Below, in pieces: positions 44,741 through 54,175 of a stretch of DNA of 56,402 bases. Every line of letters begins with the position of its first letter. Positions within the stretch are counted from its first letter, which is position 1. Location of the stretch: NCBI GenBank assembly GCA_029565395.1, contig JAKQOG010000256.1, positions 1 to 56,402 on the forward strand. The letters run 5' to 3'. The position numbers were made by a program, and so were the translations under genes. The notes under the pieces are model-generated. The model was not told where the DNA came from, searched no databases, and saw nothing but the letters and a program-made list of their open reading frames with translations. Source of the DNA: Candidatus Hydrogenedentota bacterium. GTDB lineage: Bacteria > Hydrogenedentota > Hydrogenedentia > Hydrogenedentales > CAILVY01.

Positions 44741-45982
44741 TTACTTTTCACTCAAGAATTCGACCATGCCTTTGATGCCGCCGAGGGTCATGTCTTCCAT
44801 GTGGAAGAATTCCCTCAGGCGGTTGAGGGTGTAGTGGCCGTAGGTGGTGGCCCACTGGTCGCGTGGGATGGGATTCAACCAGACGCTGTGAGGGAATCGA
44901 TCGGAAAGGCGTTTGAGCCAGTAGGTGCTGGGGGGCGCATTGGAGATTCCGTACTGATAGATCTCGCCGCCCTGATATTCCAGTTCTTCCGGGGCCATGG
45001 TGCCGTCGCCCATGAAGACGAGGCGGGTATCGTTGCGGCGCTGGAGGATCTGTTCAAGCGGCGCGGGTTTCGAGCGGCGCGCATCGGTCCAAACCCGTTC
45101 GTACAGTGTATTATGGAAGAAATAGGTGGTGAGGTCTTCAAATCGCTCGTGGAGTTTGGTGAACAGCAGGCGCGTAACCTCGACGAAGGGCCGCATGGAG
45201 TAGCCGCCGTTGTCGATGAAGAGCATGACGCTGATCTTGTCGCGGAGGTCGCGCTCGAAGACGAGGTCGATCTCGCCGCCGTTTTTCGCGGTGCGCCGGA
45301 TGGTGTCGTCGAGGTTAAGGCGGTCGCGCGGGCCTTCGTTCTTCATGTGCTTCATGGTTTCCAGGGCCTGCCGGAGGTTTTCCTCGCGCAACTGATTGCT
45401 CTCGGAATATTCGATGTAGCGGCGCTCGCCAATCACCTTCAGTGCGGACCGGTTCCGTGATTCGCCGAACACGCGGATGCCGCGCTCGGCGTTGCCGGAA
45501 TGACCGAACGGCGAATTGCCGCCCGTGCCCACCCACTTGCTGCCGCCATGATGCTCTTCCATCTGCTTGCGTAGCGTATCCCAAAAGCGCTTCATCAACT
45601 CATCCGCATCGTATTCCCAATACGCACGCTTGGGCAGTTTCCCCTCGGCGAGTTGTTTTTCGAGCCAACGCTTGAACTGTTCCGTGTTAAACAGCGCGTA
45701 ATCGCCCTCTTTTACCGCCGGGATGTCCAGGTCGTAGAAATAAAAGGCGAAGGCCCGCTCGAAGGCGTCCATATGCTCCACGCGCCGCACGAACACCAGC
45801 CGCATGAACACGAACAGGTCGTCGAGACTCTTCACGACCCCCTTCTCAAAGCCCTTATTCAGTTCCAGCAGATCCTTCGGCCCGGCCGGCACGCCATACT
45901 CCCGCAGCAGCGTCACAAAGTCCACAAACAAGGCGTTGCTGTAGGATGTGGTCGAGTTTTCCTTGGAGTTTATTGATTTCAT
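44741..45982 (-). CDS. CoxE/VWA domain protein with degenerate MIDAS
   Basis: This 413-residue protein has an N-terminal helical region (about 1-180) and a C-terminal von Willebrand factor A-like domain of the CoxE type. It shows ISVMLFIDNGGYSMRPFVEV (about 250-269), LTTYFFHNTLYERVW, RLVFMGDGTMAPEEL and SVWLNPIPRDQWATTYG. The usual MIDAS signature DxSxS is altered to D-N-G-G-Y-S. Such VWA proteins usually work with a MoxR-type AAA+ ATPase, but none is in the window. It is the last gene of a tight minus-strand run after the restriction-modification enzyme and two small ORFs. GC content is higher than that of the restriction gene. Confidence 0.82.
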   Translation of the reverse strand: MKSINSKENSTTSYSNALFVDFVTLLREYGVPAGPKDLLELNKGFEKGVVKSLDDLFVFMRLVFVRRVEHMDAFERAFAFYFYDLDIPAVKEGDYALFNTEQFKRWLEKQLAEGKLPKRAYWEYDADELMKRFWDTLRKQMEEHHGGSKWVGTGGNSPFGHSGNAERGIRVFGESRNRSALKVIGERRYIEYSESNQLREENLRQALETMKHMKNEGPRDRLNLDDTIRRTAKNGGEIDLVFERDLRDKISVMLFIDNGGYSMRPFVEVTRLLFTKLHERFEDLTTYFFHNTLYERVWTDARRSKPAPLEQILQRRNDTRLVFMGDGTMAPEELEYQGGEIYQYGISNAPPSTYWLKRLSDRFPHSVWLNPIPRDQWATTYGHYTLNRLREFFHMEDMTLGGIKGMVEFLSEK

Positions 45983-46006
45983 ATGCGATTGATACTTCAG
46001 GGAAGA

Positions 46007-46192
46007 TTAACGCGCAGCAGATTTTTTGGCTCGGGTGCCGTTTTGAAGGCTTTCCAACCGCTTACGGATTTCAGCCGTCCGATGCCGCCAATAGGCAACT
46101 TCCTCTTTCACCGTCATGTCCTTAGTGGCTTCATATACTTTACGCGCCCCCTTACGTTTCATTTCAACGCAATCAAAACTCTTTTTCCTCAT
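46007..46192 (-). CDS. Small charged protein, possible antitoxin-like
   Basis: This 61-residue basic protein (MRKKSFDCVEMKRKGARKVY..., ending KKSAAR) is predicted mostly helical. It resembles short proteins I recall beside toxin-like genes, but no family can be named. It begins inside the end of the upstream 43-residue ORF (20-nt overlap) and ends 24 nt before the VWA gene. Packing suggests real translation. Confidence 0.6.
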   Translation of the reverse strand: MRKKSFDCVEMKRKGARKVYEATKDMTVKEEVAYWRHRTAEIRKRLESLQNGTRAKKSAAR

Positions 46193-46304
46193 ACTCTATT
46201 ACCTCTTGGGGCGTATGTATGGCAATTTCACGGTAACCTTGTGCCCGGTTAATCCCATTGAGTAATCGTTTATTAATGATATAAACGAATATTCCTTCTT
46301 CCAT
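46173..46304 (-). CDS. 43-residue small ORF after the restriction-modification gene
   Basis: The ATG at 46304 lies 2 nt after the TAA of the restriction-modification gene, and the stop falls inside the next small gene, so the three are arranged for coupled translation. The peptide (MEEGIFVYIINKRLL..., ending IEYEEKEF) has no recognised motif. It could be a small toxin-antitoxin partner, a fragment of one, or chance. Evidence is position only. Confidence 0.4.
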   Translation of the reverse strand: MEEGIFVYIINKRLLNGINRAQGYREIAIHTPQEVIEYEEKEF

Positions 46305-46306
46305 TA

Positions 46307-49300
46307 TTAAAACAATGCTCTCTGTTCCTCGACTGATCGTGCATCGGAGTTTATTTGATAATGACTTCCAGCAAGAAGCGATATAACTTCTTCATCTATT
46401 TTCTTCAAAATACCGGAAACATGATTACGTGCCTCACTACGCATTTTTGCCACTGGCGCTTTCATTCTCGAAACAATTGGGAGGAGTCTTTTTCTACAAT
46501 CTCTGGATAATTCCGCTATGCGCAAATGTTTTTTGTTATTCTGATCAAAAAGCGGGATATTACATGCTTCAAAAGGCCTGCGATGAATATCCCGCTCTCC
46601 CTGTAAACCTTGAGTTTGGAATGGTTTAATAACATCATTAACAATCTCAGAGTTGAGTATTCCAACAAGATAATGCGCTTCTTCTTCTGAATCAGTTTTG
46701 AACCAATATGTCACCATGTCAGCAACAAACCCTCGAATCTTGAAAGGCCCAATATTTTCGGCTTCTTTCTTGGAAACAAGAGATGCAGAAATATTGGTTC
46801 CTGACTTGTTGTATAAAATTGTGAAGTTGCTCTTCAGAGACTGTTGTGTAAGTTTATTATCATAATTGAGCCACTGAAAGACTGTGTACGATTTATCCTT
46901 TCGCTTCGACAACCAGATATTTTGTACATTTTGGAACCAATCATATGCATGCACATAACCATCTGCCAAGGCCTGTTCAGAATTAATGATATGTAATGAT
47001 TTGCCTGATGCAACGGACAAAGGAAGAATGACAAGGCTCAAATGATGGACGACAAAAGGTAAAAGATCTTTTGCCAATACCGTACCAAAAAGAAATTCTT
47101 TTTCTATTTGACCTTCTATTTGAATGGTCCAAGGTGATTTTGCATTTTCATAGGCTTCCCTTGACGTACGCAAGAAGGGTGTTTGAATATTTGCACCTAA
47201 AATATCCTCATGCTCAACAAACCAAAAGCAACGCGGAACAAGCGTTGCACCCTGTAAAAAGCGGGCATGATAGGGAGAGTATTGGATATCTGATGTTAAG
47301 AAATCATGCTTGTTCTTTGTATGCGAAAGCATCATAGAAGCTGCAGAAAGCGTCAGATTTCGTTCTCCCTTAAAATCCGCATGGTAGATTTTACAGGGTA
47401 TCGCCACTATTTTGGGTGTTTTTCCGCGTATCAAAACACAACTGCGGACATTGAAAAGAGGCTTAACATCGCTAAAATCCAATATACAGGAAAAACCCAT
47501 TCTTTGAAAACGCAAATGTTGTTTTGCTGGCAGCATTGCCGTCTTTGGCATAACAAACGCCATAATGCCTTTAGGTTTGAGAAAATCCCTTTGGCAATGT
47601 GCAAAGAAGACGGTCGATGTATCCATTTGAGTAAACAGATTTCTCGCTGTCTTTTCTAACAAATTATGTTCGAAAGTGAGATTTTTAACACGGACTTTGT
47701 ATGTTGGGTTACTAATGTAACGATAAGAAAGCCATGGGGGATTGCCAACAACATAATCTACTTTATCGCGGCGCAAATAAGAAGGCCTATACGAGTTCTT
47801 TAAAATGTATGCCCAAACCGTATTGCGTTTTTCACGTTCAAGCTTTAGCAGCAAACGGAAATTTTGCTGCCAGTAGAAGATTTCATTCGGCGAAAACCTC
47901 CCTTTTTGAAGTTTGCCACGAAGGCCATCGAAGGCCAATTTCTCTTTTTGTACTGATTCGGAGCCACGTATGGAAAATTCACAGAGAGTATCAATTAATT
48001 CATCAAGAGCGCCAGCTCCTCTATCAATAGTCTCAAAGGGAATATGAAATGTTTCATGATTATCCGAAACAGGAATTACTAAGTTATTTTGCTCTTTGTC
48101 CTCTCCCGTCATGAGGGTATCGGCCATGTATACTTGGAGATTGATCTCGCCAGGATATCCCGATATTTCTTCTTTAAGGCTTAAAAGAAGATTAGCTTTT
48201 GCCATGAGAACGGCCACAGGATGTACATCTATCCCCACAATATCCTGGGTCAATGCTTCAACCAATTTTGTTTTTGTCATTTTAGCCGTTTTACGAAGCT
48301 GACGCGCCGCCGCATACAGGAAACTTCCGGAACCACAGGATGGATCAAGTAGCCTGCCTCCCTTATACCCAATCTCCTTTATGACCAATTCTGCAAGCCA
48401 ATCGGGTGTATAATACTCGCCAAGATCGTGCCGGGATTGTGGATCTACCAAACCTTGATATAGCTCTTTGAGAATATCCCCGTCTAATTTGTCGAAATTG
48501 TAAATATCCAAGCAAGAAAAAAGATGTTCAATGTTCTCTAGCAGTGTTTGCTCGGCTTTTGTGCCGAGAGCCCATGAGAAAAAATCTGGTTCTGCAAGAT
48601 TAACCAGTTTTTTTTGACGAAAAAACACTCCGTCCACAATGCCGCGATACATTTTCAAATTGCGCCTGACCGTTGGAAACAATGCCATAGCCACAATGGC
48701 CCTTGAGAGCATAGCAAGATAAGTGTGTGTTATAAAAAGGGTTATGTCGCCAATTTCACTGCCATACACCTTTGATAAAAGTGCATTCCACTCCCTAAAC
48801 TTAACCTTGACCGCGCTTTCTTCTTGTACTCCATCGTACGCCTCTTCTAAGGACCGGCGAAATGCATTGTAGGCGCCACTATGCAGGCCAAAACGATCCA
48901 CAATATCGCCGGGGGAAGGAATCAATAGCTTAGCCGTGAAAAAGAGTTGATCCAAGTGCCTAAAAGAAACCAATGGTGCTTCAGGATCAAGGGAAAAAAC
49001 ACGGATTTGCCGAACAGTCCGTTTTTCGTAGATATACACCTCAAACCTTAAGCCATCGGTTACAAGTCCAGAATAGTCCAACGGGTGTGCCTGTGATTCG
49101 AAATATTTCTTCAACTCAGTTTCGGCGTCTGCACGTTCCCTGTCCAGGTCCGTCTTGACCTCAATAATAAGTTGTTTAAAAAAGGCGTCTATCAAGCCTC
49201 GTACCTTGTACGCCTGTATTTTCTTTTCAAGTTCAAATTCAACGGGGTCAAGGCCCATGCCTTGCCGAAGAAAATTGATAAGCAGGCTTCTACGATGATC

Positions 49301-49420
49301 ATGGTGTTTATTTCTACGAATAGCTTCCTCCATTTGAGAACAATAAGAGCGAAGCGCCTCTGGGAAGTCATCAGAATATGGCAGTATTTTTTTATGTGCC
49401 AAAGATTGACTACGTTGCAT
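46307..49420 (-). CDS. Type IIG-like restriction-modification enzyme (Eco57I-like N6-adenine methylase)
   Basis: This protein of 1037 residues starts from ATG 49420; a TTG at 49456 would add 12. The N terminus has a possible PD-(D/E)xK nuclease core, Asp78 with Glu87-x-Lys89 in QLIIEVKTDL. A helical region is followed by the gamma-type amino-methyltransferase domain: the SAM motif DPSCGSGSFLYAAARQL (about 359-375) and the catalytic NPPW (about 560-563) in DYVVGNPPWLSYRY. The C-terminal third would be target recognition. The layout is that of single-chain type IIG enzymes that methylate adenine and cut nearby. A BREX PglX-like role is less likely because no other BREX gene is here. The gene is clearly AT-richer than its neighbours, suggesting horizontal transfer. 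Confidence 0.88.
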   Translation of the reverse strand: MQRSQSLAHKKILPYSDDFPEALRSYCSQMEEAIRRNKHHDHRRSLLINFLRQGMGLDPVEFELEKKIQAYKVRGLIDAFFKQLIIEVKTDLDRERADAETELKKYFESQAHPLDYSGLVTDGLRFEVYIYEKRTVRQIRVFSLDPEAPLVSFRHLDQLFFTAKLLIPSPGDIVDRFGLHSGAYNAFRRSLEEAYDGVQEESAVKVKFREWNALLSKVYGSEIGDITLFITHTYLAMLSRAIVAMALFPTVRRNLKMYRGIVDGVFFRQKKLVNLAEPDFFSWALGTKAEQTLLENIEHLFSCLDIYNFDKLDGDILKELYQGLVDPQSRHDLGEYYTPDWLAELVIKEIGYKGGRLLDPSCGSGSFLYAAARQLRKTAKMTKTKLVEALTQDIVGIDVHPVAVLMAKANLLLSLKEEISGYPGEINLQVYMADTLMTGEDKEQNNLVIPVSDNHETFHIPFETIDRGAGALDELIDTLCEFSIRGSESVQKEKLAFDGLRGKLQKGRFSPNEIFYWQQNFRLLLKLEREKRNTVWAYILKNSYRPSYLRRDKVDYVVGNPPWLSYRYISNPTYKVRVKNLTFEHNLLEKTARNLFTQMDTSTVFFAHCQRDFLKPKGIMAFVMPKTAMLPAKQHLRFQRMGFSCILDFSDVKPLFNVRSCVLIRGKTPKIVAIPCKIYHADFKGERNLTLSAASMMLSHTKNKHDFLTSDIQYSPYHARFLQGATLVPRCFWFVEHEDILGANIQTPFLRTSREAYENAKSPWTIQIEGQIEKEFLFGTVLAKDLLPFVVHHLSLVILPLSVASGKSLHIINSEQALADGYVHAYDWFQNVQNIWLSKRKDKSYTVFQWLNYDNKLTQQSLKSNFTILYNKSGTNISASLVSKKEAENIGPFKIRGFVADMVTYWFKTDSEEEAHYLVGILNSEIVNDVIKPFQTQGLQGERDIHRRPFEACNIPLFDQNNKKHLRIAELSRDCRKRLLPIVSRMKAPVAKMRSEARNHVSGILKKIDEEVISLLAGSHYQINSDARSVEEQRALF

Positions 49421-49635
49421 TCTCTTCAACCCCGTATCGTGCTGTAAAGCGGGCAAATGATAACCGTGTGCGTTAAAAGACTAAAACAATTTGCAGTATA
49501 TCTTCAATATTCTACCCCCGGTTGTTCCGGCAAGATTGCCGCATTGTCCTGGTTGGAGGGCTTAGGGTATGATCTGCGCATACAGGCGATCTTAAATGGA
49601 ATGCCTTAAAACCCCAACAAGAAGGAATCCCAACC

Positions 49636-50832
49636 ATGTTTGAGCGGCTGGAAATGGCTCCCCCGGACCCGATTCTGGGCTTGACGGATGCATTCAAAAA
49701 AGACCCGCGCGCGGACAAAATCAACCTCGGCGTGGGCGTGTTCAAGGATGCGCAGGACCGCACGCCGGTGCTGGAATGCGTGAAGAAGGCGGAGGAGCGG
49801 CTGCTGAAACAGGAATCGAGCAAGAGTTATTTGCCGATCACGGGCGCGCCGGAGTACGGGGCGCAGGTTCGCGCGATGGTATTCGGCGCGGATCACGAGA
49901 TCGTCAAGAGCAAGCGCGGGGCTACGGCGCACACGCCGGGCGGCACGGGTGCGCTGCGGGTGGCGGGCGATTTCATCAAACGCATGCTCAACGGAAACAC
50001 CATATGGGTGAGCAATCCGACGTGGGAGAATCACAAGGGCGTGTTTTCGGCGGCGGGCCTCGAAATCAAGACGTATCCCTATTATGACGCGGAAAACAAG
50101 TGCCTGGATTTCGACGGCATGATGAAGGCGCTGAGCACGGTCCCGGAAGGCGATGCGGTGCTGCTTCACGCGTGCTGTCACAACCCCAGCGGCATGGACC
50201 CCGATCTCACGCAATGGGCCGCGATTGCACAGTGCGTGCGCGAGCGCAAGGCGCTGCCGGTGATCGACTTCGCCTATCAGGGCTTCGGCGACGGCCTGGA
50301 AGAAGACGCGGCCGGGCTACGCCTGTTCTGCGCCCCAGGCTGTGAATTGATCGTGTGCAGTTCGTTCTCGAAAAATTTCGGGCTGTACAACGAACGCTGC
50401 GGCGCCATCACACTGGTGGGCGCGGACGCGGAGAGCACGGACAAGGCCTTCAGCCAGTTGAAACTGTGCATCCGTCAGAATTACTCGAATCCGCCGTCGC
50501 ACGGCGGCGCGATCATCACGGCCATCCTCTCCGATCCCGAATTGCGCGCGCTGTGGGAAAAGGAATTGAAGGCCATGCGCGACCGCATCAACGGCATGCG
50601 GCATCTGTTCGTGAATACGTTGAAGGACAAGGGCGTTGCGCGTGATTTCTCCTTCATCACGCGGCAGAAGGGCATGTTCTCCTTTTCCGGGCTGACGAAG
50701 GAGCAGGTGGCGGCGCTGCGCGATACATACGGCATCTATGCGGTGGCGTCCGGGCGCATCAACGTCGCCGGCATGACCGAAAACAACATGGACCGGTTGT
50801 GCACGGCCATCGCGGCCATTCTCCGCACCTGA
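49636..50832 (+). CDS. Aspartate/aromatic amino acid aminotransferase
   Basis: This 398-residue class I aminotransferase of the AspC/TyrB (family I-alpha) type has MFERLEMAPPDPILGLTDAF at the start, INLGVGVFKDAQDRTPVL, LPITGAPEY, the PLP-ring Asp in LPVIDFAYQGFG, the Schiff-base Lys in SSFSKNFGLYNER, and the substrate-binding Arg in VASGRINVAG. It transfers amino groups between aspartate, tyrosine or phenylalanine and 2-oxoglutarate in the cytoplasm. It stands alone on the plus strand after the restriction gene and has normal GC for the genome. Confidence 0.93.
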   Translation: MFERLEMAPPDPILGLTDAFKKDPRADKINLGVGVFKDAQDRTPVLECVKKAEERLLKQESSKSYLPITGAPEYGAQVRAMVFGADHEIVKSKRGATAHTPGGTGALRVAGDFIKRMLNGNTIWVSNPTWENHKGVFSAAGLEIKTYPYYDAENKCLDFDGMMKALSTVPEGDAVLLHACCHNPSGMDPDLTQWAAIAQCVRERKALPVIDFAYQGFGDGLEEDAAGLRLFCAPGCELIVCSSFSKNFGLYNERCGAITLVGADAESTDKAFSQLKLCIRQNYSNPPSHGGAIITAILSDPELRALWEKELKAMRDRINGMRHLFVNTLKDKGVARDFSFITRQKGMFSFSGLTKEQVAALRDTYGIYAVASGRINVAGMTENNMDRLCTAIAAILRT

Positions 50833-50957
50833 TTCTTGAAATTCTTTATACGGCGGACCCTGTCCTGACGCGGGATCTCGTTGCGCATGTGTGCTACAAT
50901 CATGACGAATGGTTGATGGGAGTATAAGGCAACGCTAAGCAAAGGAGGGCCGGATGT

Positions 50958-51764
50958 ATGCGCCGAAAATCGGTTTTGAGCATTTCCGTAATGTCGTTGG
51001 GAATCCTGTTGATGCTGGGGGGGTGTCCGGACAAGGATAAAATCATCGATGAGATTGAGTTTGTGTGGTGTCCGGCGGGGAGTTTTTTAATGGGCCGGAA
51101 TGCCGGGGAGGCGGACAGCCGGGGCAGTGAAGATCCGCAGCATACCGTGACGTTCAATCAGGGCTTCTGGATATCCAAATATGAGATCACGCAGGCGGAA
51201 TGGAAAGCGGTAATGGGGGATAACCCGTCTGAATTCCGGGCCGGGGTGCGTAAAAATAAAGATCGGCGCCCGGTGGAGAATATTTCATGGAATGACACGC
51301 AGGCATTTTTGGAGGCGCTGAACGCGCGGCGTCCGGGCATGAATTACCGGTTGCCTTCGGAAGCGGAATGGGAATATGCATGCCGCGCGGGTTCAACCAC
51401 GCGGTTTTACTGGGGAGAGGACCCGGCGCGCAGTGATATGGGCCAGTATGCGTGGTATGAGGAAAACAGCGGGAATGAAACGCATGACGTGGGCGGAAGA
51501 CTGCCCAACGCCTGGGGGATTTATGACATGTGCGGGAATGTATGGGAATGGGTGCAGGATTGTGGTAATAACAACTATGCAGGCGCGCCCGCGGAGGGGA
51601 GCGCGTGGGAAACGGGGAATTGTAATGACCATATGGTGCGGGGCGGCAGTTTTTACAACGGAGAAGGGTGCCGATCGGCCTTTCGGGGGGTAATGGCCGC
51701 TGGGAGCGTTTTTGGCGATTATGGATTCCGGATTGTGAAAGTCACGGACACGGAAGGCAGATAA
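50958..51764 (+). CDS. Formylglycine-generating enzyme-like lipoprotein
   Basis: This 268-residue protein begins with a lipoprotein signal (MRRKSVLSISVMSLGILLML, lipobox LGGC). The rest is an FGE-sulfatase/SUMF1 fold: GSFLMG, KYEITQAEWKAVMGDNPS, NYRLPSEAEWEYACRAG, NAWGIYDMCGNVWEWVQD and MVRGGSFYNGEGC. The two redox Cys of true sulfatase-modifying enzymes are not clearly both in place, so it may be a non-catalytic member. No sulfatase gene is in the window. AGGAGGG upstream supports the start. It is followed after 34 nt by another exported protein. Confidence 0.87.
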   Translation: MRRKSVLSISVMSLGILLMLGGCPDKDKIIDEIEFVWCPAGSFLMGRNAGEADSRGSEDPQHTVTFNQGFWISKYEITQAEWKAVMGDNPSEFRAGVRKNKDRRPVENISWNDTQAFLEALNARRPGMNYRLPSEAEWEYACRAGSTTRFYWGEDPARSDMGQYAWYEENSGNETHDVGGRLPNAWGIYDMCGNVWEWVQDCGNNNYAGAPAEGSAWETGNCNDHMVRGGSFYNGEGCRSAFRGVMAAGSVFGDYGFRIVKVTDTEGR

Positions 51765-51798
51765 TCGGATAAAGAGAACTATCGAAAGGGAAATGGGC

Positions 51799-53325
51799 AT
51801 GAACCTGGATCGGCGGGATTTTGTAAAAGCGATTGCGTATGGCGGCATGGGCGTTGCAACGAGTCAGATAACGGCCTGCGCGGCGGCAAGACACAACAAC
51901 GCGCAGTCAACGGTTCCGCCGGCGAACGCGTACCGCTACCGGATCGGATTTGGGGCGTGGATCAATGACATGCGGAATACACCATTGCCGGTGCAGAACT
52001 GGCCCGCGCCGCAGTTTGATGACGCGACCCTGGAAGGGGCGGTGCGCGCCATGGAGGTGATGCGGGATGCGGGCTATGAATATCTGGACGCGTTTGGGCT
52101 ATGGGCCACGAACAATTATCCGCCGGACATCGTAAGCGCGTTTCAGGATAAGGAACGGCACAACTATCTGACAAAGCTGTTCCGGGCAGCGGATAAACTC
52201 GGCATTAAAATGATCCTTCCGTTGGGCCTGCTTACATGGGGCTATGATCGCATTATCGAGGAAGATCCGTCAGTGCGGGGGAAGGATCAGGATGGAAAGC
52301 CGCATCCGCACGCCATGTGCGGAGCGCAGGAGAAAACCTGGACCTATATTTATAAGCTCATTGACGCCGCCATGAGCCAGTTCGATTTCAAGGGCGTCCA
52401 CATGGAATCCGCGGACCTGGGCTGGTGCATGTGTCCGGAGTGCGGGGGAAAATACGGAACCGTGGGCTATAACTGCCGGCTGAACATCCGCGCCGCCGGC
52501 TACTTCCGAAGCAAGTGGCCGAACCTTCTGCTCTATACCATCCCCATCAACTGGGTCCCGTTGCGGCTGACCGAAGCGGGGGTGCAGCAGACATTCACGC
52601 GGGCGGAGTTTGATGAGGTCGTGGAATTGAGCAAGCACATCGACGTATTCATGGATCAGGGTCACCGGGGGAATTTTACGCCGGCGGAATGGATTCCGGA
52701 ATTGAAATGCGCGTATGGGACATCCGGGGGGCTGTGGGTGTATCACTGTGTCCGGATGGATCGGCTGAGTTATTTCCTGCCCTATCCGATGCGCGCCGGG
52801 CAATACCTCAAACGGGATTACGACAAAGGCGCGCGCGGATGCCTGCATTACCAGGGGCCGATGATCAATCCGGCGGTGGAGATCAACACGGCGGTGGCGG
52901 GACGGATGATGTGCGATGTAAGCCGCAACCCGCGCGACGTACTGGAGGAAGTGATCGAACTCTACTACCGTCCGCGTACGCCCGAGGCGCGCAAGACACT
53001 GGCGGATGTTTTCTGCCGCGTGGAAGAAGGCTTTTTCGGACGATGGGACGTCAAGGGCATCAAAGAGCAGCACAAAGCCGATGTGCCCGGCGAATTTGCG
53101 GGCTGGGGCCTTTTCGGAGAAGAACCGGAGTTCCCGGCGCATTTGTTCGATCCGTTTTTAAACAAAGAAGGGCGGCTTGCATACAAAAACGAACTGATCG
53201 CCTGCCTCAAGGACATGGAGGCCATCCGCGGCCAGCTTGGCTGCCAGGACCGCACGGAACGCGTGATCGAAGCGCTCTTGCTAACCGTGCAGTTTCTTAA
53301 GGCCTATATCTGCCTGATGCAATAA
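51799..53325 (+). CDS. Tat-exported TIM-barrel-like protein, unknown family
   Basis: This protein of 508 residues starts from ATG 51799, with AAAGGG 8 nt upstream; ATG 51793 is an alternative. A twin-arginine signal (DRRDFVKAIAYGGMGV) leads into a glycosidase-like barrel: YEYLDAFGLWATNNYP, IKMILPLGLLTWGYD, FKGVHMESADLGWCMCPECG and LLYTIPINWVPLR. The Cys-x-x-Cys pair in CMCPECG may hold a metal or be structural. I cannot name the family; a carbohydrate-related enzyme is likely from the fold and from its lipoprotein neighbour. Confidence 0.68.
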   Translation: MNLDRRDFVKAIAYGGMGVATSQITACAAARHNNAQSTVPPANAYRYRIGFGAWINDMRNTPLPVQNWPAPQFDDATLEGAVRAMEVMRDAGYEYLDAFGLWATNNYPPDIVSAFQDKERHNYLTKLFRAADKLGIKMILPLGLLTWGYDRIIEEDPSVRGKDQDGKPHPHAMCGAQEKTWTYIYKLIDAAMSQFDFKGVHMESADLGWCMCPECGGKYGTVGYNCRLNIRAAGYFRSKWPNLLLYTIPINWVPLRLTEAGVQQTFTRAEFDEVVELSKHIDVFMDQGHRGNFTPAEWIPELKCAYGTSGGLWVYHCVRMDRLSYFLPYPMRAGQYLKRDYDKGARGCLHYQGPMINPAVEINTAVAGRMMCDVSRNPRDVLEEVIELYYRPRTPEARKTLADVFCRVEEGFFGRWDVKGIKEQHKADVPGEFAGWGLFGEEPEFPAHLFDPFLNKEGRLAYKNELIACLKDMEAIRGQLGCQDRTERVIEALLLTVQFLKAYICLMQ

Positions 53326-53359
53326 TGCGTTGAATCGTTGCTTCTTACTCAAGCCTCAT

Positions 53360-53960
53360 GCATTATCCGCCCATCCCGTCATTCCCGCCCATCCCGTCAT
53401 ACCCGCGCCTTGTCCTCCGAAGTTTTAACGAAGGAGGAAGCCCCGCGCCGCGCGTGACGAAGGAGGAAAGCGGGAATCCAGGATCCACTGTATTTTTCCT
53501 CTGGATTCCCCATGCGGAGCCCTCCAAAAATACACTCGCAAATCCAAAACACAACCCATAGCGCCTTAAGCGCGCAAGAATGTGGCCCAGGGCAAGCGAA
53601 GCGATGCCCTGGGGATACGTATCCCCCGAATACTCAGTCCCGAAGGGCCAAAAGAAAAACATCGTTCCATTTTCGGATTCCCCCCTGCGCATGAATGTTG
53701 ATCATGAAAGCTATTCCGAAGGAATTCAACACCCCAGCCCAGCGCAGCACAGCCGCAACCAAAGAATGGAACGCGGAACACCGGCCTTCGCCCAAAAGGG
53801 CTACGGCCCGACAGGCACGGATTACACGGATTTTTGCGGATAAATGATCCCCGAAGGGGAGCCATTTGAATAGCCGTGGGTGTAACCCACGGATCACGGT
53901 TTCCCATTATGATGACCCTTGAAGGGGTCAAATGTTGAAATGTTCGTTTGACCCCTTCAA
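53360..53960. repeat. Cluster of interspersed palindromes (locus 3)
   Basis: This region has no gene. It includes CCCAGGGC...GCCCTGGG around GCGAAGCG (53586-53613), the GGTCAAAC/GTTTGACC-type pair near 53925-53960, CCCCGAAGGGG and 'GCGGGAATCCAG'/'CTGGATTCCC' pairs. The types match loci at 42106-42546 and 44341-44575, so several repeat families are layered here. Confidence 0.6.
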
Positions 53961-54110
53961 CGTTTAGGAGGACAACCAATGGAGGCAATATACCCACTAA
54001 ACAAGGGGGATATTGGCACCCCTCAACTATCCGGCAGATATTAGGGAATGATCTGCACAAGGGATCCCAATAAGGGTTCCTGGTCTGGGTTTTACCTTTC
54101 CCCCCTGGAA

Positions 54111-54156
54111 TACCCCACAACAATTACCCCAAAGAAGTACCCCAAACAATTACCCC
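54111..54156. promoter_or_regulatory. Four TACCCC iterons at 13-14 bp spacing
   Basis: TACCCCA occurs at 54111, 54125, 54138 and 54151, with spacings of 14, 13 and 13 bp, and the longer CAATTACCCCAAAGAA is repeated exactly at 54121-54136 and 54147-54162. The array lies just before the ribosome binding site of the gene at 54176. Evenly spaced direct repeats like this often bind a repressor or a replication initiator. No matching protein is proven. Confidence 0.55.
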
Positions 54157-54175
54157 AAAGAAAGGAGGGTGAACT

